Shown here piece after piece: positions 9,123 to 18,792 of a DNA stretch of 41,526 nucleotides (the first letter of the stretch is position 1; every line of letters begins with the position of its first letter). The translations under genes and the position numbers were made by a program. This DNA comes from Chromatiaceae bacterium (GTDB taxonomy: Bacteria > Pseudomonadota > Gammaproteobacteria > Chromatiales > Chromatiaceae), in NCBI GenBank assembly GCA_022340805.1, contig JAJDNF010000032.1, positions 1 through 41,526 of the forward strand, given 5' to 3'. The notes beneath the pieces were generated by a model. That model was not told where the DNA came from. It was given only the letters and a program-made list of their open reading frames with translations, and made no database searches.

Positions 9123-9812
9123 TTAAACAGAGCTTCCTTGGCGCCCTGGTTCGCGCTCCAGCCGCTCGAGGCGCGCCTTGACCTCATCTAGCTGTACCTG
9201 CATCTCCAGCACGAGTTCCTCGAGCTGTTCGAGGCGGCTGTGCCTGCGCTCGGGTTCACCCGCGGCAGGCTCGGGCGCAGCAGGCGAGGCGAACGCGCTG
9301 TCATCGTCACCAAAAAGATGCGCATAGCGTGGCTCGCGCTTTCCCGCATCACGCGCCAGGCGGGTCACGAACGGACCATCGACGCGTTCGCTCAGGCCCT
9401 GGATGACCTTCTCGGTCTCGTGCGCGTCATCGAAGTGACACAGGCGGTTGCTGCGGGCGCGAAGCTCTCCGGCGGTCTGCGGGCCGCGCAGCAGCAGCAG
9501 GCAGATGATCCCAAGCTCCTGCGCGGTGAACTCCAGACTGCCGAAGCCGACATTGGCGAAGCGGTGCTGATACTTGGTCACCCGGCTGCCGAAACTGCCA
9601 CGGTCGCTGACCAGATGCTTCTTGATCAAACCGTCGACGATCTGCTGGACGTCAGCCTCGGCCAGGTCCATCACCGGGTCACGGCTGGTCTTCTGGTTGC
9701 AGGCGTTGGTCAGCGCACTCAGGGACAGCGGGTACTGCGCCGGGGTGATGATCTCTTTCTCGATCAGGCAGCCAATGACCCGGGCTTCTGCGGGCGTCAG
9801 TTCGATACGCAT
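9123..9812 (-). CDS. yceH: YceH family protein (DUF480)
   Basis: A 229-residue protein of the YceH family, widespread in proteobacteria, with two tandem winged-helix-like domains and no firmly established function. It begins MRIELTPAEARVIGCLIEKE, the family N-terminus, and includes YPLSLSALTNACNQKTSRDPV and the GPQTAGELRARSNRL second domain. Roughly residues 190-225 form a charged, Glu/Arg/Leu-rich coiled coil. The reading frame stays open upstream to about 10040, but the ATG at 9812-9810 with a GAGGCGAG ribosome site matches the family start. It appears monocistronic, divergent from tag. Confidence 0.9.
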   Translation of the reverse strand: MRIELTPAEARVIGCLIEKEIITPAQYPLSLSALTNACNQKTSRDPVMDLAEADVQQIVDGLIKKHLVSDRGSFGSRVTKYQHRFANVGFGSLEFTAQELGIICLLLLRGPQTAGELRARSNRLCHFDDAHETEKVIQGLSERVDGPFVTRLARDAGKREPRYAHLFGDDDSAFASPAAPEPAAGEPERRHSRLEQLEELVLEMQVQLDEVKARLERLEREPGRQGSSV

Positions 9813-10018
9813 GGATTGACTCGCCTCAGGCAATGAGTTCGTGTTGGATGAGCCATGGTAATGCAGATGAGCAAATGGTGCCTGCCGGGGGCGTGGTCCG
9901 GTGCGCGCCAGCGTGGCGCGCCTCAACACCCGGCCGGATCGCTTGTGACAGGCCGGCGAAACGACCAAAATCGGGCTCGACAAGGCGGCGACAATGCGGC
10001 CGCAATGGGGAGTGAACC

Positions 10019-10591
10019 ATGTCTGTGCAGCGCTGCGCATGGGCGGGCAATAGATCGCCGCTGGAGATCGCCTATCACGATGAGGAGTGGGGCGTGCCCA
10101 ACCATGATGACCGACGTCTCTTCGAGATGCTGATCCTCGAAGGTGCGCAGGCGGGCCTGTCCTGGGCGACGATCCTCAACAAACGCGAAGGCTACCGGCG
10201 CGCCTTCGATGGCTTCGATCCGGAAAAAATCGCGCGTTACACAGCGGCGAAAACGCAGAAACTCATGCAGGACGCCGGCATTGTGCGCAACCGCCTCAAG
10301 ATTGAAGCCGCGGTCAGCAACGCCAGGGCCTACCTGGAACTGCGCACCGCTGGCCGGACACTGAGCGACACCCTCTGGGCTTTCGTCGACGACAGGCCGA
10401 TTCAGAACCGCTGGCGAACACCCGATCAAGTACCTGCATCGACGACCCAATCCGAGGCGATGAGCAGGGAACTGAAACGTCGTGGCTTCAAGTTCGTCGG
10501 CAGCACCATCTGCTATGCGTTCATGCAGGCGGTCGGCATGGTCAATGATCACACGGTCGACTGCTTTCGGCATCGACAGCTGTGCGCATAG
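10019..10591 (+). CDS. tag: DNA-3-methyladenine glycosylase I
   Basis: A 190-residue base-excision repair enzyme that removes 3-methyladenine from alkylated DNA. The HhH-family fold is stabilised by a zinc site made from C6, H20, H178 and C182, all present at the positions expected from E. coli Tag. The YHDEEWG motif (19-25) and the catalytic-site Glu (E41 in LEGAQAGLSW) are intact. Length is normal. It stands alone between divergent yceH and sdaA; the ribosome site is GGGGAG about 6 nt before the ATG. Confidence 0.95.
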   Translation: MSVQRCAWAGNRSPLEIAYHDEEWGVPNHDDRRLFEMLILEGAQAGLSWATILNKREGYRRAFDGFDPEKIARYTAAKTQKLMQDAGIVRNRLKIEAAVSNARAYLELRTAGRTLSDTLWAFVDDRPIQNRWRTPDQVPASTTQSEAMSRELKRRGFKFVGSTICYAFMQAVGMVNDHTVDCFRHRQLCA

Positions 10592-10763
10592 GCGCCACAG
10601 GCCGTTTCAGGTGGGACAGATCGGCCGGCGCGTGGCCGCAAGAGCGCCTGCGACATGAATATAGGGATCATCCCGATATTCCCGGCCATACTCGATGTAT
10701 TGTGATAACGCGGGCCCGTTGCTGCCTGACAGATGACGCACAAAGGAGGGGGCGGCGGATCGT

Positions 10764-12158
10764 TTGAGTCCACTTGGTATGTTCATCAGCGCGCTGGAAT
10801 TGTTCAAAATCGGTGTGGGACCTTCGAGTTCGCACACAATGGGCCCCATGGTCGCGGCGGGTGATTTTGCCGCTCGGCTGAGCGACTGGCTTGCCGCCAA
10901 TCCTGTTCATGCGGGCCTTCGGGTGCGATGCACCTTGAAGGGCTCTCTGGCTTATACCGGCCGCGGCCATGCAACTGATCGTGCGGTCGTTTTGGGCTTG
11001 CATGGTTACTCGCCAAAGGACGTCGCAGAACAGGATGTCGACGCACTCATCGGGCAGCTCTGGCAACAGCACCAGATCAAGATCGATTCTGGCGACAGTG
11101 TGCAATTCGACCCCGATCGGGACGTTGTCTTCGATCTTGGCGAGGCACTACCCGAACACCCCAACGGCATGATTTTCGAATTGTTGGGGCAGGGTGGCGA
11201 AAGCTTGATGTCCGAGACCTGCTTTTCCATTGGTGGCGGTTTCGTCAGCAGCATGGAGGACATCAGGCAGTTGGTTGCACCGGTAAAGTTGTCATCGGCT
11301 ACCGATTGTCCCTATCCCTTCGACTCGGCGGCTTCGATGCTGAAGATGGCCGCCGATAGCGGTCTCAGCATTGCCGAGATGAAGCGTACCAACGAGCAGG
11401 TTTTTCGCGCTGAGCGGACACTGCAGCAAGGGTTGGCAGAGATCTGGCAGGCCATGCAAACCTGCATCGAGCGCGGTTTGCATACCGCAGGCACGCTGCC
11501 GGGCGGCCTGGACCTGCCACGCCGGGCCGCGGGTCTCTACGCCCAACTTTCGGGCGACCCGGCTGCGGCGAGTATGAACGACTGGCTATGTGCCTATGCG
11601 ATGGCGGTGAACGAGGAAAATGCCGCCGGACATATGGTGGTGACGGCACCCACCAATGGCGCCGCCGGGGTGATACCGGCCGTGCTTTACTATTTCATCC
11701 GCCACGACGGCGGCAGCGTCGGGCAGGTTGAGGACTTCCTGCTCACCGCCGCAGCGATCGGCGGCCTGATCAAGCACCGCAGTTCGATCTCGGGTGCCGA
11801 GGTCGGTTGCCAGGGCGAGGTGGGATCGGCAGCGGCAATGGCGGCGGCCGGCTTGTGTGCGGTGCGCGGTGGGACCCCGCAGCAGGTAGAGAACGCCGCC
11901 GAGATCGCCCTTGAACACCACCTGGGCATGACCTGTGATCCGGTGAAAGGTCTGGTTCAGGTCCCGTGTATCGAACGCAACGGATTCGGTGCGATCAAGG
12001 CCTATACCGCCGCAGGGCTGGCCAAACGAGGCAGCGGGCAGCATTTCATGCCGCTCGACAACTGTATTGCTGCGATGAAGCGAACCGGGCAGGAGATGTC
12101 ACACAAATACAAGGAGACCGCACTGGGTGGCTTGGCTGTGAGTATCACCGAATGCTGA
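10764..12158 (+). CDS. sdaA: L-serine ammonia-lyase (L-serine dehydratase), single chain
   Basis: A 464-residue cytosolic iron-sulfur enzyme converting L-serine to pyruvate and ammonia. The beta domain opens with [16 protein letters not shown], and the alpha domain holds the [4Fe-4S] ligands C349 (GCQGEVGS), C391 and C402 ([12 protein letters not shown]), spaced as in E. coli SdaA. The first codon is uncertain: a TTG at 10764 lies 13 nt after a strong AAAGGAGGGG (10742-10751), while an in-frame ATG at 10779 is 28 nt away from it. The family N-terminus would fit either. The TTG is favoured by the ribosome site and could lower expression. Confidence 0.95.
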   Translation: MSPLGMFISALELFKIGVGPSSSHTMGPMVAAGDFAARLSDWLAANPVHAGLRVRCTLKGSLAYTGRGHATDRAVVLGLHGYSPKDVAEQDVDALIGQLWQQHQIKIDSGDSVQFDPDRDVVFDLGEALPEHPNGMIFELLGQGGESLMSETCFSIGGGFVSSMEDIRQLVAPVKLSSATDCPYPFDSAASMLKMAADSGLSIAEMKRTNEQVFRAERTLQQGLAEIWQAMQTCIERGLHTAGTLPGGLDLPRRAAGLYAQLSGDPAAASMNDWLCAYAMAVNEENAAGHMVVTAPTNGAAGVIPAVLYYFIRHDGGSVGQVEDFLLTAAAIGGLIKHRSSISGAEVGCQGEVGSAAAMAAAGLCAVRGGTPQQVENAAEIALEHHLGMTCDPVKGLVQVPCIERNGFGAIKAYTAAGLAKRGSGQHFMPLDNCIAAMKRTGQEMSHKYKETALGGLAVSITEC

Positions 12159-12230
12159 TCCACACCGCGTTGGCCGAGTTCGCTCGAATGGCGGGGCACC
12201 GTCGACGACCGGTGCGGATATATAATTTAA

Positions 12231-12246
12231 CATAATATGTATTATG
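12231..12246. repeat. AT-rich inverted repeat between convergent sdaA and capA-like gene
   Basis: CATAATA (12231-12237), TG, TATTATG (12240-12246) is a perfect 7-bp inverted repeat inside an AT island (about 12216-12246) in otherwise GC-rich DNA, between the 3' ends of two convergent genes. No T-run follows, so it is not a classical terminator. Confidence 0.5.
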
Positions 12247-12282
12247 CGCAGTTCACGGGAGCTGCCTGTGATCCGCACGGAT

Positions 12283-13518
12283 TCAACGGCGCGCCCACTC
12301 GAGCCGTAGCCGGGCCCCGTCGACAGCGGCAACGCCAGTGCCCAATGGCCGGCCTTCGCGATCAAGCACCGCGGCAAGCCAGGCCGCCTCCGCAGGATCT
12401 GCACGCTGAATGCGGAATCTTTTGATCCGTGTCGCGGTCAACTCGAAACGAACCAGGCGACCCGATTCAATATCCAGCGTCGGAAAGTACATCAGGCCCA
12501 GGTCCGCGCGATATTCCTCGTGACCACGGATACCCTCGTAGTCGTTCAGAAAGTCACCGCAGCCGTAGATGATCGGTCGACCACGGTAGACCTCGACACC
12601 CTTAACGTGATGCGAGGAATGACCATGCACCAGGTCGATACCCGCCTGGTCGATCAGGCCGTGTGCGAAGCGACGCTGCGCTGCAGGAATCTGGTAATCC
12701 CAATTGCCGCCCCAATGCACCGAGGCGACCGCGATATCACCCGTCTGTTTCGTACGTCCCACGCGCTCGGCGATGCCGGCCAGCGTGGCCGCAGACAGGT
12801 CTGGCAGCAGATCGATGCCGGGTCGCTTTTGCGTGGCTGCCCAGTCGCGAGCGATGCCGCTGTACTCGCTGCCAAATGCGAACACCAGTACGCGCCCCTT
12901 GCCCGGGATCGGAATGACTGCCGGGGCCTGCGCCCGGGCCAGGTCGCGTCCGGCGCCCGCGGTGCGGATTTCGGCGCCCTGCAGGCAGGCCAAGGTGTCC
13001 GCAAGACCCTTGTCTCCCCAGTCCAGCACGTGGTTGTTGGCCAGCGCACAGCAGTCGATGCCGGCCACACCGAGCAGCCCGACGTTAGCCGGGTGCATGC
13101 GGTAGTTGATGCCCTTCGGCTCGAATACGTCGTGGGTCGTGATCGCCGTTTCGAGATTGACGATGCGCGCATCCGGCGACATCCGCGACAACTCGGCCAG
13201 TGCGTCGCCCCAGACGTAGTCGAATGCCACCGGTCTGGGGATGGGTCCGTTGACCCGTTCGGCCAGCGCGATGTAGTCGCGGGCATCCACCAGATAAGGC
13301 TCATGAATCTGTGGCCTGTTGTGGTTGGGCAATATCTGGTCGATGGCGCGCCCGGACATCACGTCACCGCACAGAAACAACGTGATCACCGCCTCTCTGC
13401 CGTCACTGTTAACGCCCATCGGCGATTCAGACCCTGCCGCACGAGCGCGCGGCGATAGCGTCGGATTCGCCAGCGACGTTGCGGCCAGCCACGCAAGGAA
13501 GCGCCGTCGGTTCAACAT
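12283..13518 (-). CDS. CapA family metallophosphoesterase-like protein, Tat-exported
   Basis: A 411-residue protein related to poly-gamma-glutamate biosynthesis protein CapA (calcineurin-like fold). Motifs are LCGDVMSGR (metal Asp), NLETAIT, ALANNHVLDWGDKGLADT, VHWGGNWDYQ and DLVHGHSSHH, so the di-metal site looks complete. The N-terminus NRRRFLAWLAATSLA is a twin-arginine-type signal, predicting export. No capB or capC is nearby, so poly-gamma-glutamate synthesis is unlikely; such solitary CapA proteins have no settled role. Its 5' flank (13519-13663) is AT-rich and probably holds its promoter. Confidence 0.88.
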   Translation of the reverse strand: MLNRRRFLAWLAATSLANPTLSPRARAAGSESPMGVNSDGREAVITLFLCGDVMSGRAIDQILPNHNRPQIHEPYLVDARDYIALAERVNGPIPRPVAFDYVWGDALAELSRMSPDARIVNLETAITTHDVFEPKGINYRMHPANVGLLGVAGIDCCALANNHVLDWGDKGLADTLACLQGAEIRTAGAGRDLARAQAPAVIPIPGKGRVLVFAFGSEYSGIARDWAATQKRPGIDLLPDLSAATLAGIAERVGRTKQTGDIAVASVHWGGNWDYQIPAAQRRFAHGLIDQAGIDLVHGHSSHHVKGVEVYRGRPIIYGCGDFLNDYEGIRGHEEYRADLGLMYFPTLDIESGRLVRFELTATRIKRFRIQRADPAEAAWLAAVLDREGRPLGTGVAAVDGARLRLEWARR

Positions 13519-13663
13519 CAGCCCTGTCCCTCAATCCAGCGAATCCCCATCGGCCGATCAGTATGATCGCATCTGAATAATCATTAGTTCGCTTTAAATC
13601 AGTATCTTATATAACTTTCATAAGAACGATTCGAGCATTCAGCAGGTTCCGTGTGCCCAGGCC

Positions 13664-14935
13664 TCAGCCGCGCACATCGATAAACACGGCGCGGAAGTCG
13701 TTGACGTTGGTCAGCGTAGGGCCGGTGCGCACCGAGTCGCCCAGCGCATCGAAGAACCCGTGGCCGTCGTTGTTGGCGAGCGCGTCAGCGGGATTGATGC
13801 CTCTGGCCCAGGCCCGCTCCAGGGTGTCCGGGGTGAGCAAGGCGCCGGCGATCTCTTCAACGCCATCGACGCCGTCGGTGTCCCCGGCAATCGCATGGAT
13901 GCCCGCCACGCCCTTCAGTGCGATGGCCAGCGACAGCAGAAACTCCACATTGCGCCCGCCGCGCCCACGACCACGCAATGTCACCGTGGTTTCGCCGCCC
14001 GAGAGCAGCACGCAAGGCGGCTTAAACGGCATCCGGCGCACCGCCACCTGCAGCGCAATCCCGGCCATCACCTTGCCGACGTCGCGCGCCTCACCCTCGA
14101 TGCTGTCGCCGAGGATATGGGCAGCCACGCCGACGCGCTGCGCCACCGCAGCGGCCGCTTCGAGCGCCTTCTGCGGGGTCGCGATCAAGTGGGTCTCATG
14201 TCCGGCCAGTCGGCTATCGCCCGGCTTGACGGTCTCGCCGCGCCCGCTCTCGAGAATCTCGCGCACGAGCGCTGGCAGACTGATCTGGTAACGGTCGATG
14301 ATGGCCAGCGCATCGGCGCAGCTGGTCGGATCGGGCACGGTAGGCCCCGAGGCGATATCGATCGGGTCATCGCCGGGCACGTCGGAGATCAACAGATTGA
14401 CCAGCCTGGCCGGGTGGCAGGCCGCCGCCAGTCGCCCACCCTTGATCGCGGACAGGTGACGACGCACACAGTTCATCTCCGAGATCGACGCACCACAGGC
14501 AAGCAGCGCCCGGTTGATCGCCTGCTTGTCGGCCAGTGTCAGACCGTCGAGCGGCAGCGGCAGCAATGCAGATCCACCACCCGAGATCAGGCATATCACC
14601 AGGTCATCCGCGCTCAACTGACCGACCAGATCGAGGATGCGCCGGGCCGCCTGCAGGCCGGCTTCATCCGGCACCGGATGCGCGGCCTCGACGATCTCGA
14701 TCGATTCGCAGCGCACCGAGTAACCGTAACGGGTCACCACCAGGCCTTCGAGCGGGCCCTGCCAGTGGCGCTCGAGCGCACTGGCCATCGCCGCCGAGGC
14801 CTTGCCGGCGCCGATCACGACCACCCTGCCCCTTGGCCTGTCCGGCAGGAACTGCGCGATACAGACATCCGCCTGGGCCGACGCGATGGCGGCATCGAAC
14901 ATCTGCCTCAATAAATTCTCGGGTGGGATCGTCAT
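13664..14935 (-). CDS. Glycerate 2-kinase (MOFRL/DUF4147 family)
   Basis: A 423-residue class II glycerate kinase, which makes 2-phosphoglycerate from D-glycerate and ATP in serine-cycle or tartronate metabolism. Features are VVVIGAGKASAAMASALE near the N-terminus, CLISGGGSALLPLPLDG and, in the C-terminal MOFRL part, LLSGGETTVTLRGRGRGGRN and AGDTDGVDG. Length is typical of GckA/TtuD. No glyoxylate carboligase or tartronate semialdehyde reductase lies beside it. The serine dehydratase about 1.5 kb away also works on C3 acids, but no operon joins them. Confidence 0.9.
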   Translation of the reverse strand: MTIPPENLLRQMFDAAIASAQADVCIAQFLPDRPRGRVVVIGAGKASAAMASALERHWQGPLEGLVVTRYGYSVRCESIEIVEAAHPVPDEAGLQAARRILDLVGQLSADDLVICLISGGGSALLPLPLDGLTLADKQAINRALLACGASISEMNCVRRHLSAIKGGRLAAACHPARLVNLLISDVPGDDPIDIASGPTVPDPTSCADALAIIDRYQISLPALVREILESGRGETVKPGDSRLAGHETHLIATPQKALEAAAAVAQRVGVAAHILGDSIEGEARDVGKVMAGIALQVAVRRMPFKPPCVLLSGGETTVTLRGRGRGGRNVEFLLSLAIALKGVAGIHAIAGDTDGVDGVEEIAGALLTPDTLERAWARGINPADALANNDGHGFFDALGDSVRTGPTLTNVNDFRAVFIDVRG

Positions 14936-15222
14936 CCGGCCGCTCTCGACATTCCTTCCGGCTGCGTGATGGAGACGAAGTTAGCAAGCTTTCCCGGTGC
15001 GCGCACCTTGTCCGGACGGCATCGGCAGGCGGCGTTCGCGCTGACGATTGCACCGCGCTGCACGCAACGATTGCCGATGCCGGCAATCGCCAATGACACA
15101 TCTGATGACCCTGGCAGGTCCGCGCTGGCCGCCACCGCCGGCCTTCTTTGCAGGCCAAGGTTGCGGCCTGGTTTGCGATCCCGCGGAGCCTGCGCTAGCG
15201 TCGCGCACACCACGGCTACCGA

Positions 15223-16374
15223 ATGACAATGCCCATGCTGTACCTGCCCGCCGAGTTTCCCCAGGAAGCCGACCTCTGTTACCTGAACCACGCTGCGGCC
15301 GGGCCCTGGCCGCGGCGTACCGCACAAGCGGTGGCCAATTTCGCGCAGCAGAACATGCTGCGCGGCGCCACCGACTACCCGGCCTGGCTCAAGGTGGAAC
15401 AACGCCTGCGCGAGCGTCTGGCGCGACTGATCAATGCAGCGAGCCCCGACGACCTCGCGCTGGTCAAGAACACCTCCGAGGGCCTGTCGATCATCAGCCA
15501 GGGGCTGGACTGGCGCGCTGGTGACGAGGTGATCGGCGTGGCCGGTGACTTCGTCTCCAATGCCATGGTGTGGCAGGTACTTGGCAAGCGTGGCGTGAGC
15601 TACAACGCGGTCGATGCATTGCCGCAGCCGGACCCTGAGGGCGCACTGATTGCGGCCTTTTCGGCGAACACACGCCTGCTGGCGATGAGCACAGTGCATT
15701 TCGCGACCGGCTACCGCTTCGACATGCAGCGCCTGTCCGAGGCCTGTCGCGCGCGCGGCGTACTGCTGTCGGTCGACGGTATCCAAAGCCTGGGCGCCGT
15801 GCGCTTCGATCTCGATGAGGTGGCGGCCGATTTCGTGACCTCGGGCGGACACAAATGGCTGCTTGCCCCGGAGGGCCAGGGTTTTCTGTATTGCCGCCCA
15901 GGGCTGCGCGACCGCCTCGAGCTGCACCAGTTTGGTTGGGCGATGCGCCAGAGCCCGTATGAGTTCGAAGGTGAAGACTGGAGGCCCGCCACCTCGGCGA
16001 GACGCTTCGAGGCCGGCACGCCGAACATGACCGGCATCCATGCCCTGGAGGCCAGTCTCAGCCTGTTCGAAGAGCTGGGCATGGCGGTCGTCGAAGAGCG
16101 CCTGGCGAATAACCTCGCGCTGCTCGAATCCGGGCTGAGCGAGATACCCGGCATCACCATCGTCACCCCGGCCGATCCGCACCGGCGCGCCGGGATACTG
16201 ACCTTCCGGCATGCCGATATTCCGGGTGCGGATCTGCACAGCGCGTTGATGCAAAGGCGGGTGATCTGCGCCGCGCGGGCCGGTGGCGTGCGCCTGGCGC
16301 CGCATTTCTACACGCCGTCCGCGGTGCTGGAATCGGCAGTGCAGCAGATTAGGCAGATAATCCAAGACATCTAA
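15223..16374 (+). CDS. Class V aminotransferase family PLP enzyme
   Basis: A 383-residue fold-type I PLP enzyme related to SufS/NifS, isopenicillin-N epimerase and kynureninase-like proteins. The Schiff-base lysine is K211 in SGGHKWLLAPEG, with the cofactor-contacting D185 and Q188 (SVDGIQSLG) ahead of it and LNHAAAGPWP at the N-terminus. The Cys-containing loop that marks cysteine desulfurases is not seen, so desulfurase activity is doubtful. It is divergent from the glycerate kinase, with 287 bp of otherwise featureless DNA between (14936-15222). The next gene is 150 bp downstream. Substrate unknown. Confidence 0.85.
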   Translation: MTMPMLYLPAEFPQEADLCYLNHAAAGPWPRRTAQAVANFAQQNMLRGATDYPAWLKVEQRLRERLARLINAASPDDLALVKNTSEGLSIISQGLDWRAGDEVIGVAGDFVSNAMVWQVLGKRGVSYNAVDALPQPDPEGALIAAFSANTRLLAMSTVHFATGYRFDMQRLSEACRARGVLLSVDGIQSLGAVRFDLDEVAADFVTSGGHKWLLAPEGQGFLYCRPGLRDRLELHQFGWAMRQSPYEFEGEDWRPATSARRFEAGTPNMTGIHALEASLSLFEELGMAVVEERLANNLALLESGLSEIPGITIVTPADPHRRAGILTFRHADIPGADLHSALMQRRVICAARAGGVRLAPHFYTPSAVLESAVQQIRQIIQDI

Positions 16375-16524
16375 ATAGTTTTACAAGACACTATTTCATA
16401 TAACTAAATTGCTCAAAAAGTCACTCCAGAAGGGGCCCGCTTGGGCCACGCCTGAAGTTCGGACGCCCATGCCCTATCCTCATGGAGGCGGTGCCGCGAG
16501 GGCAAACCGCCGAGGAGAAAGGTC

Positions 16525-18318
16525 GTGCAACACGAACAGCGGATGATCACCACGGACGACGCGGCGACGCTGGCTGATCTGTTCAACGAGCGATGCATGC
16601 GCACGCCCGACGGCCTTGCCTATGTGCAGTACCTCGACGGTGAGTGGCGCAACCGCACCTGGGGACAGACACGTGAGCAGGTCGGCCGCTGGCAGGCCGC
16701 TATGGTCGCGGACGGCCTGCGCAGCGGGGACCGGGTCGCGATCATGTGCAGCAACAGGTGGGAATGGGTGATCTGCGACCAGGCCGCACAGGGGCTTGGG
16801 CTGGTCACGGTGCCGGTCTATACGAACGATCGCGCCAAGAATATCGCCTGGATCCTGGCGGATTCCGGCGCCAGCATGCTGATGCTCGAGACGGTCGCGC
16901 AATGGAACAGCCTGCAGGGACTGCACCACAAGCTCGCCGGCCTGCCCCGGGTCTTGTGTCTCGAACCAGGCGCCGTGGGCACGGACAACCTGGCGAGCCT
17001 GTCAGACTGGCTCGGCGAGGGACCGCATCCCTATGCCTGCCGCCCCGGCAACCCGGACAGCATGGCGACCATCGTCTATACCTCGGGCACGACCGGGCGC
17101 CCGAAGGGGGTGATGCTCAGCCACCGAAACATCCTGTTCAATATCGGGGCGACACTGAAGCTGTTCGATGTGTTCGAGCATGACCTGTTGCTGTCGTTCC
17201 TGCCGCTGTCACACGCCTTCGAGCGGACCGTCGGCTACTACCTGCCGATGACCACGGGCACCGCAGTGGCGCACAGCCGCTCGATTGCGCTGTTGGCCGA
17301 CGACCTGATCGAGGTCCGGCCGACCATCCTGATCTCGGTGCCGCGCATCTTCGAGCGTATCTACGCCCGGATCATGGGCAAACTGGCGGCCGAATCGCCT
17401 CTGAAGAGGCACCTGTTTCGTGCCGCCGTGGATACCGGCTGGGCGCATTTTCTGTACTCACAGCGGCGCGGCCCCTGGCGGCCGTCATTCCTGATCAGGC
17501 CCCTGCTCGACCTGCTGGTCGGCCGCAAGGTGCGCGCAAGACTCGGCGGCCGTATGCGTTTCACCGTATGTGGAGGCGCCGCGCTGCCTCCCGAGGTGGC
17601 CCGCCTGTTCATCGGCCTGGGCATCCCGGTTACCCAGGGCTACGGCCTGACCGAGACCGCGCCAGTGATCAGCGCGAATCCCTTGTATAACAATCTGCCG
17701 GCGTCGGTCGGCCTGCCACTGCCGGGCATCGAGGTGCGCGTCTCGCATGACGACGAACTGCTCACCCGCAGTCAGAGCGTGATGCTCGGATATTGGAACA
17801 ACCCGGAGGCGACCCGCGCCGTTCTGGACGAGGACGGCTGGCTGCATACCGGTGACAAGGTGAGTATCGGGGCCAGCGGTCATATCTCGATCACTGGCCG
17901 GATCAAGGACATCATCGTCCTGGCGAACGGCGAAAAGGTCCCGCCCGGGGAGATGGAAAACGCGATCGCGCTGGACGAACTGATCGACCAGGTGCTGGTG
18001 ATCGGCGAGGGGCGGCCGTACCTGAGCGCGCTGGTGGTGCCGACCCAGGAGGCATTCACGCAGGTCGCGCGCGAACTGCACCTCGACCCGGACAAGGAAG
18101 ACAGCTGCCGCGACAAACAGTTGCGCACTGTCTTCATGCAGCGCGTGCAGCAGTGCACGGCCGCGTTTCCCGGCTATGCCCGGGTGCGCAAGCTCGCGGT
18201 GGTCAGCAAGCCCTGGACGCCGGATAATGGGCTGGCCACGCCGACCCTGAAACTGCGTCGCAACAAGATCCTTGAGCGATACCACGACATTGTCGAAGAA
18301 CTATACGCCGGCCACTGA
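16525..18318 (+). CDS. Long-chain acyl-CoA synthetase (AMP-forming, FAD15/FadD15-like)
   Basis: A 597-residue ANL-superfamily ligase that activates fatty acids as acyl-AMP and acyl-CoA. It shows the P-loop-like YTSGTTGRPKG (from Y185), GYGLTETAPVIS (A5), GWLHTGDKV (A7) and ITGRIKDIIVLANGEKV (A8 hinge), and is close in size to FadD15-type enzymes. The GTG start at 16525 is supported by GAGGAG (16512-16517) about 7 nt upstream. The preceding gap is AT-rich (16375-16420) and also has a short GC hairpin (GGCCC-GCTT-GGGCC). It overlaps the YciA-type thioesterase, so ligase and thioesterase probably set acyl-CoA levels together. Confidence 0.92.
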   Translation: MQHEQRMITTDDAATLADLFNERCMRTPDGLAYVQYLDGEWRNRTWGQTREQVGRWQAAMVADGLRSGDRVAIMCSNRWEWVICDQAAQGLGLVTVPVYTNDRAKNIAWILADSGASMLMLETVAQWNSLQGLHHKLAGLPRVLCLEPGAVGTDNLASLSDWLGEGPHPYACRPGNPDSMATIVYTSGTTGRPKGVMLSHRNILFNIGATLKLFDVFEHDLLLSFLPLSHAFERTVGYYLPMTTGTAVAHSRSIALLADDLIEVRPTILISVPRIFERIYARIMGKLAAESPLKRHLFRAAVDTGWAHFLYSQRRGPWRPSFLIRPLLDLLVGRKVRARLGGRMRFTVCGGAALPPEVARLFIGLGIPVTQGYGLTETAPVISANPLYNNLPASVGLPLPGIEVRVSHDDELLTRSQSVMLGYWNNPEATRAVLDEDGWLHTGDKVSIGASGHISITGRIKDIIVLANGEKVPPGEMENAIALDELIDQVLVIGEGRPYLSALVVPTQEAFTQVARELHLDPDKEDSCRDKQLRTVFMQRVQQCTAAFPGYARVRKLAVVSKPWTPDNGLATPTLKLRRNKILERYHDIVEELYAGH

Positions 18319-18703
18319 GCACGCCACCCAGCGCGAACTGACCTATCGTGTCGTCGCGATGCCGGCGGACACCAATGCCTATGGCGATATCTTCGGCGGC
18401 TGGCTGATGTCGCAGGTCGATATCGCCGGCAGTATCCTCGCGATCCGCGAGGCAGAGGGCCGCGTGGCCACGGTCGCGGTGAAGGAGTTTCGCTTCCTGG
18501 CCCCGGTCGCGGTCGGCGACCTGGTCAGCTGCTACGCGGAGGTTCGCCGCCGCGGACAGACATCGATCAGCGTGCACGTGATCGCCGAGGCCTGCCGCCA
18601 ACTCGAGGCCCACAGCGTCACCGTGGTGGCCGACGCCACCCTGGTGTATGTTGCGCTCGGCGACGACGGGCGCCCTCGCCATCTGCGGCCGCTGGACAGC
18701 TGA
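18272..18703 (+). CDS. yciA: Acyl-CoA thioesterase, YciA type (hotdog fold)
   Basis: A 143-residue (or shorter) cytosolic acyl-CoA thioester hydrolase. The hotdog signature MPADTNAYGDIFGGWLMSQ carries the catalytic Asp of the family, followed by FLAPVAVGDLVSCYAEV. No ATG is available at the expected N-terminus: the frame begins with TTG at 18272, inside the ligase gene, and another TTG lies at 18290. The overlap with the upstream gene is 29-47 nt, suggesting translational coupling. A later start would remove conserved residues near MPADTN. Confidence 0.9.
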   Translation: MSDTTTLSKNYTPATEHATQRELTYRVVAMPADTNAYGDIFGGWLMSQVDIAGSILAIREAEGRVATVAVKEFRFLAPVAVGDLVSCYAEVRRRGQTSISVHVIAEACRQLEAHSVTVVADATLVYVALGDDGRPRHLRPLDS

Positions 18704-18792
18704 GGCGACCGCGCACGTACTGACATTGGTCATTGCCCCGCCGGCCTGTCGCACATAGTCTTTGCCACCATGAACAACTCCCGGAGTCTGCG

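Noticed and set aside
10607..10763. Minus-strand frame reading GPALSQYIEYGREYRDDPY in the tag-sdaA gap
   Set aside because: It looks somewhat protein-like and could be a remnant, but it enters sdaA antisense, has no good start or ribosome site, and I do not recognise it.
12283..13518. Poly-gamma-glutamate capsule synthesis
   Set aside because: Only a CapA-like protein is present; no CapB ligase or CapC is nearby.
14932..16365. 477-codon minus-strand open frame
   Set aside because: Antisense to the class V aminotransferase; rich in Arg, Gln and His as shadow frames are, with no domain pattern.
15223..16374. Cysteine desulfurase (SufS) call
   Set aside because: The PLP lysine motif is present, but the Cys loop needed for desulfuration is not seen and no Suf or Isc genes are adjacent.
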